DNA of 64,000 nt from Mesorhizobium sp. M1D.F.Ca.ET.043.01.1.1 (GCF_003952385.1 NZ_CP034444.1:2604001-2668000), one strand, 5' to 3'. Counted from the stretch's first letter, positions 46,401 through 55,171 are shown. Notes: generated from the letters alone by a model not told the origin. Made by a program: numbers and translations.

Positions 46401-46521
46401 CACGCTGCTGTTCCTGCCGGCGCTTTATGTGACGTGGTTCAGGATCAAGGAGCCGAAGGACAGGGGGCAGGAGGGCGAGGCCGCGCATGGAAAGGCCCTG
46501 CAGGAAGGCGGGGCGGTATGA
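43417..46521 (+). CDS. RND efflux transporter permease
   Basis: This 1034-residue inner-membrane proton-driven pump belongs to the AcrB/TriC superfamily. The first helix is at about 14-34, followed by a large periplasmic loop, a cluster of helices (about 335-540), a second periplasmic loop and the last helices (about 855-1010). The helix-4 pattern ALGLLVDDAMIAVEMMVARLE carries the acidic proton-relay residues. The substrate cannot be read from the sequence; hydrophobic toxic compounds are usual. It is translationally coupled to the second adaptor. A frameshifted DUF4926 gene begins within its last codons. Confidence 0.95.
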   Translation: MKGFNLSDWALSHRSLVWYFMLVFVVAGIFSYLNLGREEDPAFTIKTMLIQANWPGASVNETVRQVTDRIEKKLEELDSLDYTKSVTTAGKTVIFVNLKDTTKARDVVPTWLQVRDMVNDIWPELPQGVQGPFFNDRFGDVFGNIYAFTADGLTPRQLRDYVEDVRTKILTVPNAGKVDLVGAQDEAIYLEFSSRQIAALGLNQQQIVASLQAQNAITPSGVIQSGPERISVRVGGQFTSEESLRAINLRVNDRFFRLSDVATITRGYVDPPTALFRFNGQDAIGLAIGMKPNANLLKFGEALHEEMNKVLADLPVGVGVHLVADQPVIVEEAVSGFTRALFEAVAIVLAVSFISLGMRAGFVVALSIPLVLAITFTVMAYLGISLQRISLGALIIALGLLVDDAMIAVEMMVARLEVGDNLRKAATYVYISTAFPMLTGTLVTVAGFIPIGLNNSAAGEYTFTLFVVIAVSLLVSWIVAVLFAPLLGVTLLPATMKAKHHDQPGRFTSMFRRVLVLSVRRHWLTIIATVLLFAASIAGFGLVQQQFFPPSDRPELVVDWNLPQNSSIAETRDQMERFEQRALVGNPDIDHFSSYIGQGAVRFLLAYDVQPANPYFGQTVIVTKSIEARNRVKPALEKLLRKEFVGTDAFVKLLELGPPVGRPVQYRVGGPDIQTVRELAQQFSGIISANPKLAPPTFDWNEPQRVLRVDVLQDKARQLGITSSDIASALNSTVGGATITQVRDATYLIDVVARSREADRSSISTLQNMQLPTGTGEAIPLAAIANFRYELEQPTVWRRNRTPTITVRAGLVGDVLPATVVNELRPSVDTFIAKLPPGYSVQTAGSVEESAKSQGPIAAVVPLMLFVMATILMVQLQSFQRLFLVVAVAPLGLIGVVAALVPSGAPLGFVAILGVLALIGILIRNSVILIVQIEDLVAEGKDHWAAVIEATEHRMRPIALTAAAASLALIPIAREVFWGPMAYAMMGGIIAGTAITLLFLPALYVTWFRIKEPKDRGQEGEAAHGKALQEGGAV

Positions 46522-46742
46522 AGCCCAAACTTCTGGGACACGGTACGACTGCGAGAACCACTGCCGGCGTATCGACTGTCAGCCGGCCAGATCGGCTCGA
46601 TCGTCGAGACCTTTCCGGTCCCTGTTGAGGCCTATGAGGTCGAGTTTTGCGATAGCGCTGGCAGGACATTGCGACCGTGGCGCTACAGCCGTTTCAGTTT
46701 GATGTGGTCACGCGGTGCGCACAAACCCCTCGCTCGCTCTGA
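46518..46742 (+). pseudogene. DUF4926 family gene broken by two frameshifts
   Basis: ATG 46518 has AGGAAGG upstream and reads MKPKLL, then shifts after a GGG run at 46535-46537. In the next frame the sequence continues DTVRLREPLPAYRLSAGQIG and AYEVEFCDSAGRT to about 46665. It then returns to the first frame as IATVALQPFQFDVVTR. Joined, these give a normal DUF4926 protein of about 70 residues. One extra base and one lost base explain it. The first stop in the original frame is at 46626. The 3' end runs into the dppF 3' end, and the ancestral stop appears lost. Function of the family is unknown. Confidence 0.78.
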
Positions 46743-47457
46743 GCAAGTTGCGCGTATAGTCCTCGCTGACGCGATGGCCGATCAGCTGGCTCGCGGTCAG
46801 CGTTTCCACCGCCTCGCCGTTCTGCATCACCATCAGCCGCTCGCACATGTGGGTGATGATGGCGAGGTCGTGGCTGACCATCAGGAAGGTGAGCTTGCGC
46901 CGCCGGCGCACCTCTTCGAGCAGGTTCAGCACCTCCGCCTGCACGGACGCGTCGAGCGCCGACGTCGGCTCGTCGAGCAAAAGGATCGACGGCTCGAGGA
47001 TCAGCGCGCGGGCGATCGCCACGCGCTGGCGCTGGCCGCCCGACAATTGGTGCGCGTAGCGGAAGCGGAAGCCGTTGCCGAGGCCGACCTCGTCCAGCGC
47101 CCGCTCGATGCGCTTCTCGCCGTCGGCGATGCCGTGGATGGCCAAAGGCTCCTGCAGCAGACGATCGACGGTCTGGCGCGGATGCAGCGAGCCGTACGGA
47201 TCCTGGAAGACCATCTGCACGTCGCGGTAGAAGGCCTTGTCGCGGGTCTTGCCGAGTGCCTTGCCGTTGACGGCGATGGTGCCGGAAGAGACGGGCGCCA
47301 GCCCGGTGATTGCCTTGAGCAACGTCGACTTGCCGGAGCCGCTTTCGCCGACCAGCCCGTAGGACTCGCCTTCCCTGACTTCGAGGTCCACACCCTTCAG
47401 CGCGCGGAAGCGGTCGAAGACCACCTCCAGCCCTTCCACGGAAAGCGCCGCCGTCAT
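46708..47457 (-). CDS. Peptide ABC transporter ATP-binding protein (DppF type)
   Basis: This 249-residue ATPase has Walker A GESGSGKSTLLKAI, signature LSGGQRQRVAIARAL and Walker B ILLLDEPTSALD. It powers a peptide/nickel-type importer with the DppD-like partner. The start is ATG 47457, overlapping the dppD-like stop by four bases (ATGA). The C-terminus is shorter than usual because it lacks the oligopeptide C-terminal extension. It ends the five-gene minus-strand operon and its 3' end abuts the DUF4926 remnant. Confidence 0.93.
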   Translation of the reverse strand: MTAALSVEGLEVVFDRFRALKGVDLEVREGESYGLVGESGSGKSTLLKAITGLAPVSSGTIAVNGKALGKTRDKAFYRDVQMVFQDPYGSLHPRQTVDRLLQEPLAIHGIADGEKRIERALDEVGLGNGFRFRYAHQLSGGQRQRVAIARALILEPSILLLDEPTSALDASVQAEVLNLLEEVRRRRKLTFLMVSHDLAIITHMCERLMVMQNGEAVETLTASQLIGHRVSEDYTRNLLRASEGFVRTA

Positions 47458-48317
47458 GCCGCCCACTCCGGCTTGCGGTCGAGCACCGGCAGCGGATGAC
47501 GCTCGAAGCCGATCCTCGGCATGCAGTTGAGCAGGCCGCGCGTGTAGGGATGGCGGGCATCGCGCAGCTCGGAGGCCTTGAGCTGCTCGACCACCTTGCC
47601 GGCATACATGACGACGACGCGGTCGCAGAAGGAGGAGACGAGCCGCAGATCGTGCGAGATGAAGATCAGTCCCATGCCGCGCTCGGCGACCAGCTTGTCG
47701 AGGATGTTCAGCACGTCGAGCTGCACGGTGACGTCGAGCGCCGAGGTCGGCTCGTCGGCGATCATCAGCTCCGGTCCGGCGATCAGCATCATGGCGATCA
47801 TGGCGCGCTGGCCCATGCCGCCCGAGACCTCATGCGGGTGAAGGTCGAAGACGCGGGCCGGATCGCGGATCTGCACTGCCCGCAGCATCTCCAGCGCCCG
47901 CTCGCGCGCCTCGGCCTTGGAGACCTTTTCGTGCGTGCGCAACGTCTCGACGATCTGGCGGCCGATGGTCATCACCGGGTCGAGCGAGTATTTCGGATCC
48001 TGCAGGATCATGGCGATGCGGTTTCCCCGCAGCGCCCGGCGTTGGCGGGGCGAAACGGCAAGCAGATCAATGCCGTCGAAGCTGAGCTTCTTCGCCGACA
48101 CCTCGGCCTGCGGCGGGGTCAGGCCCATGACGGCGCGGCCGGTCTGCGACTTGCCGGATCCGCTTTCGCCGACGATGCCCAGCCGCTCGCGGCCAAGCGA
48201 GAACGAGACGCCGCGCACCGCCTGCACGATGCCGGTGCGGGTCGGGAAGGTGACGCGCAGATCGTCGACTTCGAGCAGCGCGCCTTTTGTCTGCTTGTCC
48301 GGATTGCCGCTGCTCAC
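47454..48317 (-). CDS. Peptide ABC transporter ATP-binding protein (DppD type)
   Basis: This 287-residue ATPase has Walker A GESGSGKSQTGRAV, signature VSGGMGQRAMIAMMLI and Walker B LMIADEPTSALDVTVQ. It also has the C-terminal oligopeptide ABC extension (HPYTRGLLNCMPRI). The start is GTG at 48317, overlapping the dppC-like stop by four bases (GTGA); a longer upstream frame is only the antisense of neighbours. It works with the DppF-type ATPase as a heterodimer. Confidence 0.92.
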   Translation of the reverse strand: MSSGNPDKQTKGALLEVDDLRVTFPTRTGIVQAVRGVSFSLGRERLGIVGESGSGKSQTGRAVMGLTPPQAEVSAKKLSFDGIDLLAVSPRQRRALRGNRIAMILQDPKYSLDPVMTIGRQIVETLRTHEKVSKAEARERALEMLRAVQIRDPARVFDLHPHEVSGGMGQRAMIAMMLIAGPELMIADEPTSALDVTVQLDVLNILDKLVAERGMGLIFISHDLRLVSSFCDRVVVMYAGKVVEQLKASELRDARHPYTRGLLNCMPRIGFERHPLPVLDRKPEWAA

Positions 48318-49234
48318 TGGTCGCCGCTCCGTGGGTCGAGTGCGTCGCGCAGGCCGTCGCCGAGCAGGTTGAAGCCGAGGCTGACGATGAGGATGGCGGC
48401 GCCTGGCGCCGCGGCCACCCACCACTGGTCGAGGATGAAGCGGCGGCCCGAAGCGATCATCGCGCCCCATTCGGGCAGCGGCGGCTGCGCGCCAAGGCCG
48501 AGGAAGCCGAGGCCGGCGGCCGTGAGGATGATGCCCGCCATGTCGAGCGTCACGCGGATGATCAGCGAGGAGATGCAGAGCGGCATGATGTGGCGCAGCA
48601 CGATGCGGAAGGGCGAGGCGCCCATCAGTTGCACCGCCTTGATGTAGTCGGAGTTGCGCACCGTCAGCGTCTCGGCGCGGGCGATGCGCGCATAGGGCGG
48701 CCAGGAGGTGATGGCGATCGCCAGCACCGCGTTCTCGATGCCGGGCCCGAGCGCCGCGACGAAGGCGAGCGCCAGCACCAGCTTCGGGAAGGCGAGGAAG
48801 ATGTCGGTGATGCGCATCAGGATCGCGTCGGTCCAGCCGCCGGCATAGCCGGCGACGGTGCCGACCAGGAGGCCGATGGGAGCGGCGATGACGGCCACGA
48901 GAACCACCACGTAAAGCGTCCAGCGCGAGCCGTAGACGATGCGCGAGTAGATATCGCGGCCGAGGTCGTCGGTGCCGAACCAATGCGCGGCGCCAGGCGC
49001 AAGCAGGCGGGCGTTCTTCAGGTCACCCACGGTCGGCGAATAGGGCGCCAGCACGCCGGCAAGGGCGGCAACCACCACCAGGGCGAGGATGATGAGCAAA
49101 CCAATGAAGGCCAGCCGATTGGCCGAGAAGCGCCGCCAGGCGACATAGGCGCGGCCGAGCCTTGCCTGCATGCGCGAAGCCGGCCTCTCGCTGAGCAGCC
49201 ACTCGCGCCGGCTCTGGACGACCTCTGCGCTCAT
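48314..49234 (-). CDS. Peptide ABC transporter permease (DppC type)
   Basis: This 306-residue inner-membrane permease has an N-terminal OppC domain (FSANRLAFIGLLIILALVVV, about 33-55) and five to six helices. The motif HWFGTDDLGRDIYSRIVYGSRW and the EAA-type loop EAVQLMGASPFRIVLRHIMP-like segment contact the ATPases. The start is ATG 49234, overlapping dppB by four bases. It forms the pore with DppB. Confidence 0.94.
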   Translation of the reverse strand: MSAEVVQSRREWLLSERPASRMQARLGRAYVAWRRFSANRLAFIGLLIILALVVVAALAGVLAPYSPTVGDLKNARLLAPGAAHWFGTDDLGRDIYSRIVYGSRWTLYVVVLVAVIAAPIGLLVGTVAGYAGGWTDAILMRITDIFLAFPKLVLALAFVAALGPGIENAVLAIAITSWPPYARIARAETLTVRNSDYIKAVQLMGASPFRIVLRHIMPLCISSLIIRVTLDMAGIILTAAGLGFLGLGAQPPLPEWGAMIASGRRFILDQWWVAAAPGAAILIVSLGFNLLGDGLRDALDPRSGDQ

Positions 49235-50298
49235 CGGATCTTCGTCCTCGGATCGAGAAGCTGGTAGAGCAGGTCGGACAGAAGGTTGATGCCGATGAAC
49301 ACCGAGCCGATGATGATGGTGCCGCCGAGCACCGCGTTCATGTCGGCATTCTGCAGCGAATTGGTGATGTAGAGGCCGATGCCCGGCCAGGAGAAGACGG
49401 TTTCGGTCAGCACCGAGCCTTCGAGCAGGCTGGCATAGGAAAGCGCGATCACCGTCACCATCGGCACCGCGGCGTTGCGCAGCGCGTGGCCCCAGATGAT
49501 GCGGCGCTCCGACAAGCCCTTGGCGCGCGCGGCGACGATATATTCCTGCGCCAGCTCGTTCAGCATGAAGGAGCGCGTCATGCGGCTGATATAGGCAAGC
49601 GCGAAATAGCCGAGCAGCGAGGCCGGCAGGATGATGTGGCGCCAGGCGTCGTAGAAGACGTCCCACTGCCCCTGCATGGCCGCGTCGAGCAGGTAGAAAC
49701 CGGTGATCGGCGTGAAAGTGTATTCGTAGACGACATCGAGCCGCGCCGGAAAGGCGACCCATTGCAGCTTGGCGTAGAACAGGACGAGGCCGAGCAGCCC
49801 CAGCCAGAAGATCGGCACGGAATAGCCGATCAGGCCGATGATACGCACGATCTGGTCGATGAGGCTGCCGCGCCGCACCGCCGCCAGCACACCGAGCGGC
49901 ACGCCGATGACGGCGCCGATGATGGTGCCCAGCGTCGCGAGCTCGATGGTCGCCGGGAAGACGCGGCGGATGTCGGACATCACCGGGTTGGTGGTCAGCA
50001 CCGAGGTGCCGAAATCGCCGTTGAGCGCGCTTTTCACATAGATGTAGAACTGTTCGATCAGCGGCAGGTCGAGCCCCATCTCGCGGCGCGTGCGCTCGAC
50101 GACGGCCGTGGGCGCCCGGTCGCCGAGCACTGCCAGCACCGGATCGATCGGGATGACGCGGCCGATGAAGAAGGTCACCGCGAGAAGGCCGAGATAGGTC
50201 GTCACCGCGATGACCAGGAAGCGGCCGATCGACGACAAAATGGCGACGGCACGGGCGCTTCCGCGCCCGGCCGCCGGCTGGTTCTCAGCTACGCTCAC
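49231..50298 (-). CDS. Peptide ABC transporter permease (DppB type)
   Basis: This 355-residue permease has six predicted helices, the N-terminal LVIAVTTYLGLLAVTFFIGR and the family motif ARAKGLSERRIIWGHALRNAA as coupling loop. It is slightly longer than E. coli DppB because of a periplasmic insertion around 190-225. It lies 18 bases after the binding-protein gene and overlaps dppC by four bases. Confidence 0.94.
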   Translation of the reverse strand: MSVAENQPAAGRGSARAVAILSSIGRFLVIAVTTYLGLLAVTFFIGRVIPIDPVLAVLGDRAPTAVVERTRREMGLDLPLIEQFYIYVKSALNGDFGTSVLTTNPVMSDIRRVFPATIELATLGTIIGAVIGVPLGVLAAVRRGSLIDQIVRIIGLIGYSVPIFWLGLLGLVLFYAKLQWVAFPARLDVVYEYTFTPITGFYLLDAAMQGQWDVFYDAWRHIILPASLLGYFALAYISRMTRSFMLNELAQEYIVAARAKGLSERRIIWGHALRNAAVPMVTVIALSYASLLEGSVLTETVFSWPGIGLYITNSLQNADMNAVLGGTIIIGSVFIGINLLSDLLYQLLDPRTKIR

Positions 50299-50316
50299 GC
50301 GGCGCGCCCGAAAACG

Positions 50317-51948
50317 CTATTCCTTTGAGACCGCCCCGACGAAGTTGGTGTCGAAGCTCGGTCCGAGCGCGAAGCCCTTGAGGTTCTTGCGCAGGCCGGC
50401 CACTTCAAGCTGCTGGTGGATGATGACGAAGGGGCTGGTGTCGAGGATCTTCTTCTGCAGATCCTTGTACATGTCGGCGCGCTTGGCCGAATCCTTTTCC
50501 AGCAGCGCCGCCTCGGTCTGCTTGGTCAGGTCCGGAATGTCCCAGGCATTGCGCCAGGCCAGGGTCTTGATCTTGGCGGCGTCGGAATTGTCCGGGTTGG
50601 AGGCGAAGGTCTGGGCATTGGAGTTCGGATCGAAATAATCCTGACCCCAGTTGCCGATATAGATGTCGTGGTTGCGGGCGCGATACTTGGTCAGCGTCTG
50701 CTTGCCGTCGCCCGGAATGATCTCCAGCTTGATGCCGACCTGGCCCAGCGTCTGCTGGATCGATTCGGCCATGCCCGTCTCAGGCTGTTTGCTGCGCACA
50801 TCCATGGTCACCTTGAAGCCGTCCGGCAGGCCAGCCTTGGCCAGAAGTTCCTTCGCCTTGGCGACGTCGAGCTTGAACGGATTTTCATCGACGGCGCCGA
50901 GATCGCCCTTGGGCAGGAAGGACTGATGGATCTCGCCGATGCCCTTGAGGATGGTCGAACCCAGCGCGTCATAGTCGACCAGATATTTGAACGCCTGGCG
51001 AACCTCCGGCTTGGCGAGGTTGGCGTTCTTCTGGTTGAGGCTGATGTAATAGACCGTGCCCTTCGGCGCGCTGGTGGTGGTGAGATCGGCGTTCTTGGCG
51101 ATGGCGTCGAGGTCGTTCGGCTCGAGGTTGCGGGCAACGTCGATGTCGCCGGCCTCGAGCGCCAGGCGCTGCGCCGAGCTTTCCTTCATGAAGCGGTAGA
51201 TGACGCGGGCGAGCTTGGCCTTTTCGCCGTTATAATTGTCGTTGCGTTCCAGAACGACGACTTCATTGGCACGCCATTCGCGCAGCTTGTACTGACCGGA
51301 GCCGGCATAGCCGGTCTTCAGCCAGGCGTTGCCGAAGTCATTGTCCCATTTGTAGTCGGCGCTCGGCGTGACGGCCGCGACATGTTCCTTGACCAGCTTG
51401 CTGTCGACGACCGAAGCGACGGTGGCCGACAGGCAGTTCAGCACGAAGCTCGGCGCATAGGCCTTGTCGACGACGAACTGGAAGGTGGTGTCGTCGACCG
51501 CCTTGGCCTTCTCGGTGACGTTGTCGCCGCTGATGCCCAACTGGTTGATGATGAAGGCCGGGCTCTTGTCGAGCTTGATGGCGCGCTCGAAGGAATAGGC
51601 GACGTCGGCCGCGGTTATCGGATTGCCGGAAGCGAACTTCATGCCGGGCTTGAGCTTGAAGGTGTAGGTCAGGCCGTCGTCGGAAACAGTCCAGCTCTCG
51701 GCGAGATCGCCCTTGACCTTGGAGGTGTCGCTGAGGTCGAGGCGAACCAGGAGATCGTAGGTATTGCCGGTGACTTCAGCCGTCGACAATTCGAACGCCT
51801 CGCCCGGATCCATCGTGATGATATCGTCGAAGGCAAAGCCTTCGACCAGCGTGTCGGCAGGCGTGACGGCGAAGGCCGGCGCTGCCAGCAGCGCAGACAT
51901 CGCCACACCCGCAAGCAAGCTACGGAGAGCAAACTTTTCCAGCATCAT
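50317..51948 (-). CDS. Peptide ABC transporter substrate-binding protein (DppA type)
   Basis: This 543-residue SBP_bac_5 periplasmic binding protein has signal peptide MMLEKFALRSLLAGVAMSAL with cleavage after AFAV. Typical features are GLTYTFKLKPGMKFASGNPITAADVAYSFER near 90-120 and the C-terminal QQLEVAGLRKNLKGF. The ligand (di/oligopeptide, nickel or another) is not determinable. The first ATG at 51948 follows AGGGA. It starts the five-gene operon; the 268-base upstream gap shows no convincing promoter. Confidence 0.92.
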   Translation of the reverse strand: MMLEKFALRSLLAGVAMSALLAAPAFAVTPADTLVEGFAFDDIITMDPGEAFELSTAEVTGNTYDLLVRLDLSDTSKVKGDLAESWTVSDDGLTYTFKLKPGMKFASGNPITAADVAYSFERAIKLDKSPAFIINQLGISGDNVTEKAKAVDDTTFQFVVDKAYAPSFVLNCLSATVASVVDSKLVKEHVAAVTPSADYKWDNDFGNAWLKTGYAGSGQYKLREWRANEVVVLERNDNYNGEKAKLARVIYRFMKESSAQRLALEAGDIDVARNLEPNDLDAIAKNADLTTTSAPKGTVYYISLNQKNANLAKPEVRQAFKYLVDYDALGSTILKGIGEIHQSFLPKGDLGAVDENPFKLDVAKAKELLAKAGLPDGFKVTMDVRSKQPETGMAESIQQTLGQVGIKLEIIPGDGKQTLTKYRARNHDIYIGNWGQDYFDPNSNAQTFASNPDNSDAAKIKTLAWRNAWDIPDLTKQTEAALLEKDSAKRADMYKDLQKKILDTSPFVIIHQQLEVAGLRKNLKGFALGPSFDTNFVGAVSKE

Positions 51949-52216
51949 GATGATCGTTCCCTGTTTTGTTGACCTGAGTTCCCGGCTCAGGGCCGCATTA
52001 TTCTTTGCGAAGCCGACGGCGGCTTGGACCACTTACCGTCGTGGTTTTTGTCCAGTTGGTCAACACCCTATCGGCAGCGTTCGAACCGGCAACGCGCATT
52101 TTGCGAAACAGCCTATTGGGCCAGAATGGGCCGCCACAGGCCAACCCTTGCGCCGGCTAATCGAGGCTTCCAATCGGGAAAAATCTGCCAAACTTTTGAC
52201 GCTCGGAAATCGCCCG

Positions 52217-53470
52217 TCATTTCAGCTGCGCAACCAGGCTCGCATCGGGAAAGCAGGTCGCCGCCTTGCCGTTCTTCGCCTGCCAGACGCCGATCGAACG
52301 GCGCGTCTTGAAGCCGGGCAAGCCGTCGGCGCTGCCGACATCGTAGTCCTTCGCCTCCAGCGCCCGCTGCAGTGCCGCGATATCGGACCGGTGGAGATCG
52401 CCGACCGGCCCCCAGGCGCCGGCGAAGGTGGCGTCGCCCTTTGCAATGCGGTCTGCGGCGTGGCCGATGAACAGCGCATAGAGGTCGCTGGTGTTGTATT
52501 CCTTCAGCACATAGAAGTTCGGCGTGACGATGAAGGCCGGACCGCTGCGCCCGGCCGGCATCAGGAGGAATCCTTCGGCTTTCAGTTCGCTGGCCTGGAA
52601 CGCCTTGCCGTCGGCGCGCCTGATGCCCATCGCCACCCAGTCGGAAATCTTCCTGCCCTGGTCGGGTCCTTCGAGCGCGCATGAGACATTTGCCGGCGCG
52701 ATCACCTCGGTCCCCCAGCCGCGGCCCCTCACCCAGCCATAGTGGACGAGATAGTTGGCGATCGAGGCGAGCACGTCCGGCGTTGAATTCCAGATGTCGG
52801 GGCGGCCGTCGCCGTCGAAGTCGACGGCATGTTTGAGGAAAGAAGTCGGCATGAATTGCGGCTGGCCGAGCGCGCCGGCCCATGACGACTTCATCGCGTT
52901 GACCGGGGCAAGCCCGCGTTCGACGATCTCCAGCGCCGCCAGCACCTCGGTGCGGAAGAAATCCTTTTTCGTCGACATGAAGGCCTTGGTGCCCAGCACC
53001 TCGAAGGCATCGTAAGGCAGCTTGGCGGCGCCGAAGCCGGTCTCGCGACCCCAGATCGCCAGCACGATGTCGCCGGACACGCCGTAGCGCTTCTCGATCA
53101 GTCCGAGCACACGGGCGTTGGCGCTCTCGCGCGACCGTCCGCCGGTGGTGACAGGGCGGATGATCTTCTCAGCGAAATAATTGGCAGGCGGGCCGAACTC
53201 CGCCTGGTGCTGCTTCTCAGGCGTCGTCGGCTTCTCGCCGGGCATGACGAGATCCGGCAATTTCAGATTCGGCTTCACACCGAGAAAGGCGGCGTCGAAG
53301 GTCTTTTTCGATATGCCTTTGGCCTTGGCCTCGGGCCACAGGTCCGTCTGCAGCCAGGCCTGGAACTGGTTGTCGATGGACGCGGCGGAGGCGGGGATCG
53401 TGAAGAACAGTCCGACAAGCGCTGCAAGGAGGGAAAGTACAGCCAGTCTGAGAAGCTTGCACTCCTTCAC
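52217..53470 (-). CDS. Lytic murein transglycosylase (MltB type)
   Basis: This 417-residue periplasmic enzyme cleaves the glycan strand of peptidoglycan. A signal peptide (about 1-30, ending ASAAS) precedes the catalytic domain with VLAIWGRETGFG (catalytic Glu), AGALGQPQFMPTSFL and a C-terminal peptidoglycan-binding domain (AALQRALEAKDYDVGSADG). I choose GTG 53470 because GGAGGG lies just before it and the signal peptide begins there; a TTG start 21 bases earlier is possible. It follows recR by 17 bases. Confidence 0.92.
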   Translation of the reverse strand: MKECKLLRLAVLSLLAALVGLFFTIPASAASIDNQFQAWLQTDLWPEAKAKGISKKTFDAAFLGVKPNLKLPDLVMPGEKPTTPEKQHQAEFGPPANYFAEKIIRPVTTGGRSRESANARVLGLIEKRYGVSGDIVLAIWGRETGFGAAKLPYDAFEVLGTKAFMSTKKDFFRTEVLAALEIVERGLAPVNAMKSSWAGALGQPQFMPTSFLKHAVDFDGDGRPDIWNSTPDVLASIANYLVHYGWVRGRGWGTEVIAPANVSCALEGPDQGRKISDWVAMGIRRADGKAFQASELKAEGFLLMPAGRSGPAFIVTPNFYVLKEYNTSDLYALFIGHAADRIAKGDATFAGAWGPVGDLHRSDIAALQRALEAKDYDVGSADGLPGFKTRRSIGVWQAKNGKAATCFPDASLVAQLK

Positions 53471-53487
53471 TGCCCCCTCCAAATCCC

Positions 53488-54093
53488 TCAAAACGCCGTC
53501 CTCGATCGCAGCGCCGCGGCAAGCGTGCCTTCGTCGAGATAATCGAGTTCGCCGCCGACCGGCACGCCATGCGCGAGCCGCGTCACCTTGACGTCGAAGC
53601 CCGAGAGCTGGTCGGTCAGGTAATGCGCCGTGGTCTGGCCCTCGACCGTGGCGTTGACGGCGAGGATCACCTCCTTCACCTCGCCGCCGGCGACACGGTC
53701 GACCAGCGAGCGGATGTTGAGCTGTTCCGGGCCAATGCCGTCGAGCGGCGACAGCGTGCCGCCGAGCACGTGATAGCGCACGTTCATGGCGGCGGCGCGC
53801 TCCAGCGCCCAGAGGTCGGAAACGTCCTCGACGACGATCAGCGTGCCGGCGTCGCGGCGCGGGTCGGTGCAGATCATGCAGGGATCGGCGGTGTCGACAT
53901 TGCCGCAGGTCGAGCAGATGCGCACCTTGTCGACCGCCTCGCCCATGGCGGCAGCGAGGGGCTGCAGCAACTGCTCCTTCTTCTTGATCAGATGGAGGGC
54001 CGCGCGCCTGGCCGAACGCGGTCCGAGCCCCGGCACCTTGGCCAGGAGCTGAATCAGGCGTTCGATCTCTGGACCGGCGATTCGTTTCGACAT
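53488..54093 (-). CDS. recR: Recombination protein RecR
   Basis: The 201-residue RecF-pathway protein loads RecA at gaps with RecO. It has an N-terminal helix-hairpin-helix ([17 protein letters not shown]), a four-cysteine zinc site ([17 protein letters not shown] near 57-73), a Toprim domain ([16 protein letters not shown]) and a C-terminal Walker B-like segment. It is normally next to dnaX and ybaB; a SleB-type hydrolase gene lies between here. The ATG is at 54093. Confidence 0.97.
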   Translation of the reverse strand: MSKRIAGPEIERLIQLLAKVPGLGPRSARRAALHLIKKKEQLLQPLAAAMGEAVDKVRICSTCGNVDTADPCMICTDPRRDAGTLIVVEDVSDLWALERAAAMNVRYHVLGGTLSPLDGIGPEQLNIRSLVDRVAGGEVKEVILAVNATVEGQTTAHYLTDQLSGFDVKVTRLAHGVPVGGELDYLDEGTLAAALRSRTAF

Positions 54094-54196
54094 CGCTCTG
54101 ATTTAGGATTTTTCAGAGCGGTTTGGAACAGCCCGCAATGGCGCACGACCCGCCCTGCTGCCATGGCGGGTCGTTGAAGAGGTTGGCTCAGTAGGC

Positions 54197-55171
54197 TCAG
54201 AGCGGCCGGTTCTGGCTGACGATCAGCGCGCCGATGGCGTCGGTGTTCTCAGGCGTCGACTGGAACCCCATCGCCGCTTCCTGCGGCGCGCTCGGAACGG
54301 AGGTGATGTAGCGGCCCTTCAAGGTCCCGCCGAAGCGGGACGCGTCCGGCTCTTCCATCGGCTCCTGCATCGCCACCACCGTCGGCTTCGCCGTGACACG
54401 GCCGGACTTCTGCGCCGGCGCGATGGAGGCCGTCACATAGGTCTGCTCGGCCGGAACGGTCGCGGTCCTGGGCGCAGCCACCGCCGCGGTCATTGCTGCC
54501 TGCTTGGCCGGATCGGCATGGACGATGGTCTTGACCACCGGTTCGGCTGAAGCGACGAGCACGGGAGCGGCAGGGTCGATCTTCTGCGACTTGCCGGAGG
54601 CCATGGCGACCATGGGCTCATCGGGCAGCGGCTGCCAGTTGCGGCCGCGCTTCTCGTAGAAGGCGTTGCCGCCGGCCACCATCGTGTAGTGCATGTTGTT
54701 GTAGGGGAAGCGCAGGCCGGCGGTATGGAAGAACATCGTGTTCTTGAGCTTGGACTTGCGCTCGCCCTTGAGCACCGCCTCGGCGGCTTCCTCGACATCG
54801 GGCAGCGCCCTCGAATTCATCGGCCGCGTCAGCACGCCGGGAGCGAACTGACCCCTCTCGCCGACGACCTCGCAAATGGTGTTGCCGTGCTGGCCGGAAC
54901 GCAGCCGGTTCATGACGACGGTGCCGACCGCGATCATGCCGTCGCGGCTCGACCGGTTGGACTCGAAGAACATCGCCCTTTGCAGGCATTCCTTGTCCTT
55001 CATCGAATATTTGTAGGAGCGCGAGCTGAGGAAGCTCGGCGTGACGGCGTCGGTCAGGCTCGCCATCGACATGCCGTGTGAAGCGGTCTGGCTGCAGCCG
55101 GCCAGGAGCAAGGGGGAAGCGGCGATGCCGATAAGCAGCAGCGGCGTCTTCCATCGCGTCGCGATCAACAA
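54197..55171 (-). CDS. SleB-type cell wall hydrolase lipoprotein
   Basis: This 324-residue lipoprotein has signal and lipobox LLLAGCSQ (Cys26). The Hydrolase_2 (SleB/CwlJ) domain at about 55-170 is marked by KECLQRAMFFESNRSSRDGMIAVGTVV (catalytic Glu), ICEVVGERGQFAP and FHTAGLRFPYNN. The C-terminal 150 residues are low-complexity Ala/Val/Pro-rich. It probably cleaves peptidoglycan at the outer membrane. The likely start is a TTG at 55171 with ATGAGG upstream. Two TTAACCAT-like half sites lie in the upstream gap. Confidence 0.88.
   Translation of the reverse strand: MLIATRWKTPLLLIGIAASPLLLAGCSQTASHGMSMASLTDAVTPSFLSSRSYKYSMKDKECLQRAMFFESNRSSRDGMIAVGTVVMNRLRSGQHGNTICEVVGERGQFAPGVLTRPMNSRALPDVEEAAEAVLKGERKSKLKNTMFFHTAGLRFPYNNMHYTMVAGGNAFYEKRGRNWQPLPDEPMVAMASGKSQKIDPAAPVLVASAEPVVKTIVHADPAKQAAMTAAVAAPRTATVPAEQTYVTASIAPAQKSGRVTAKPTVVAMQEPMEEPDASRFGGTLKGRYITSVPSAPQEAAMGFQSTPENTDAIGALIVSQNRPL

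Noticed and set aside
46707..47499. Plus-strand frame continuing from the DUF4926 remnant through dppF
   Set aside because: After about 46720 it is only antisense to dppF; the remnant itself ends near its conserved FDVVTR.
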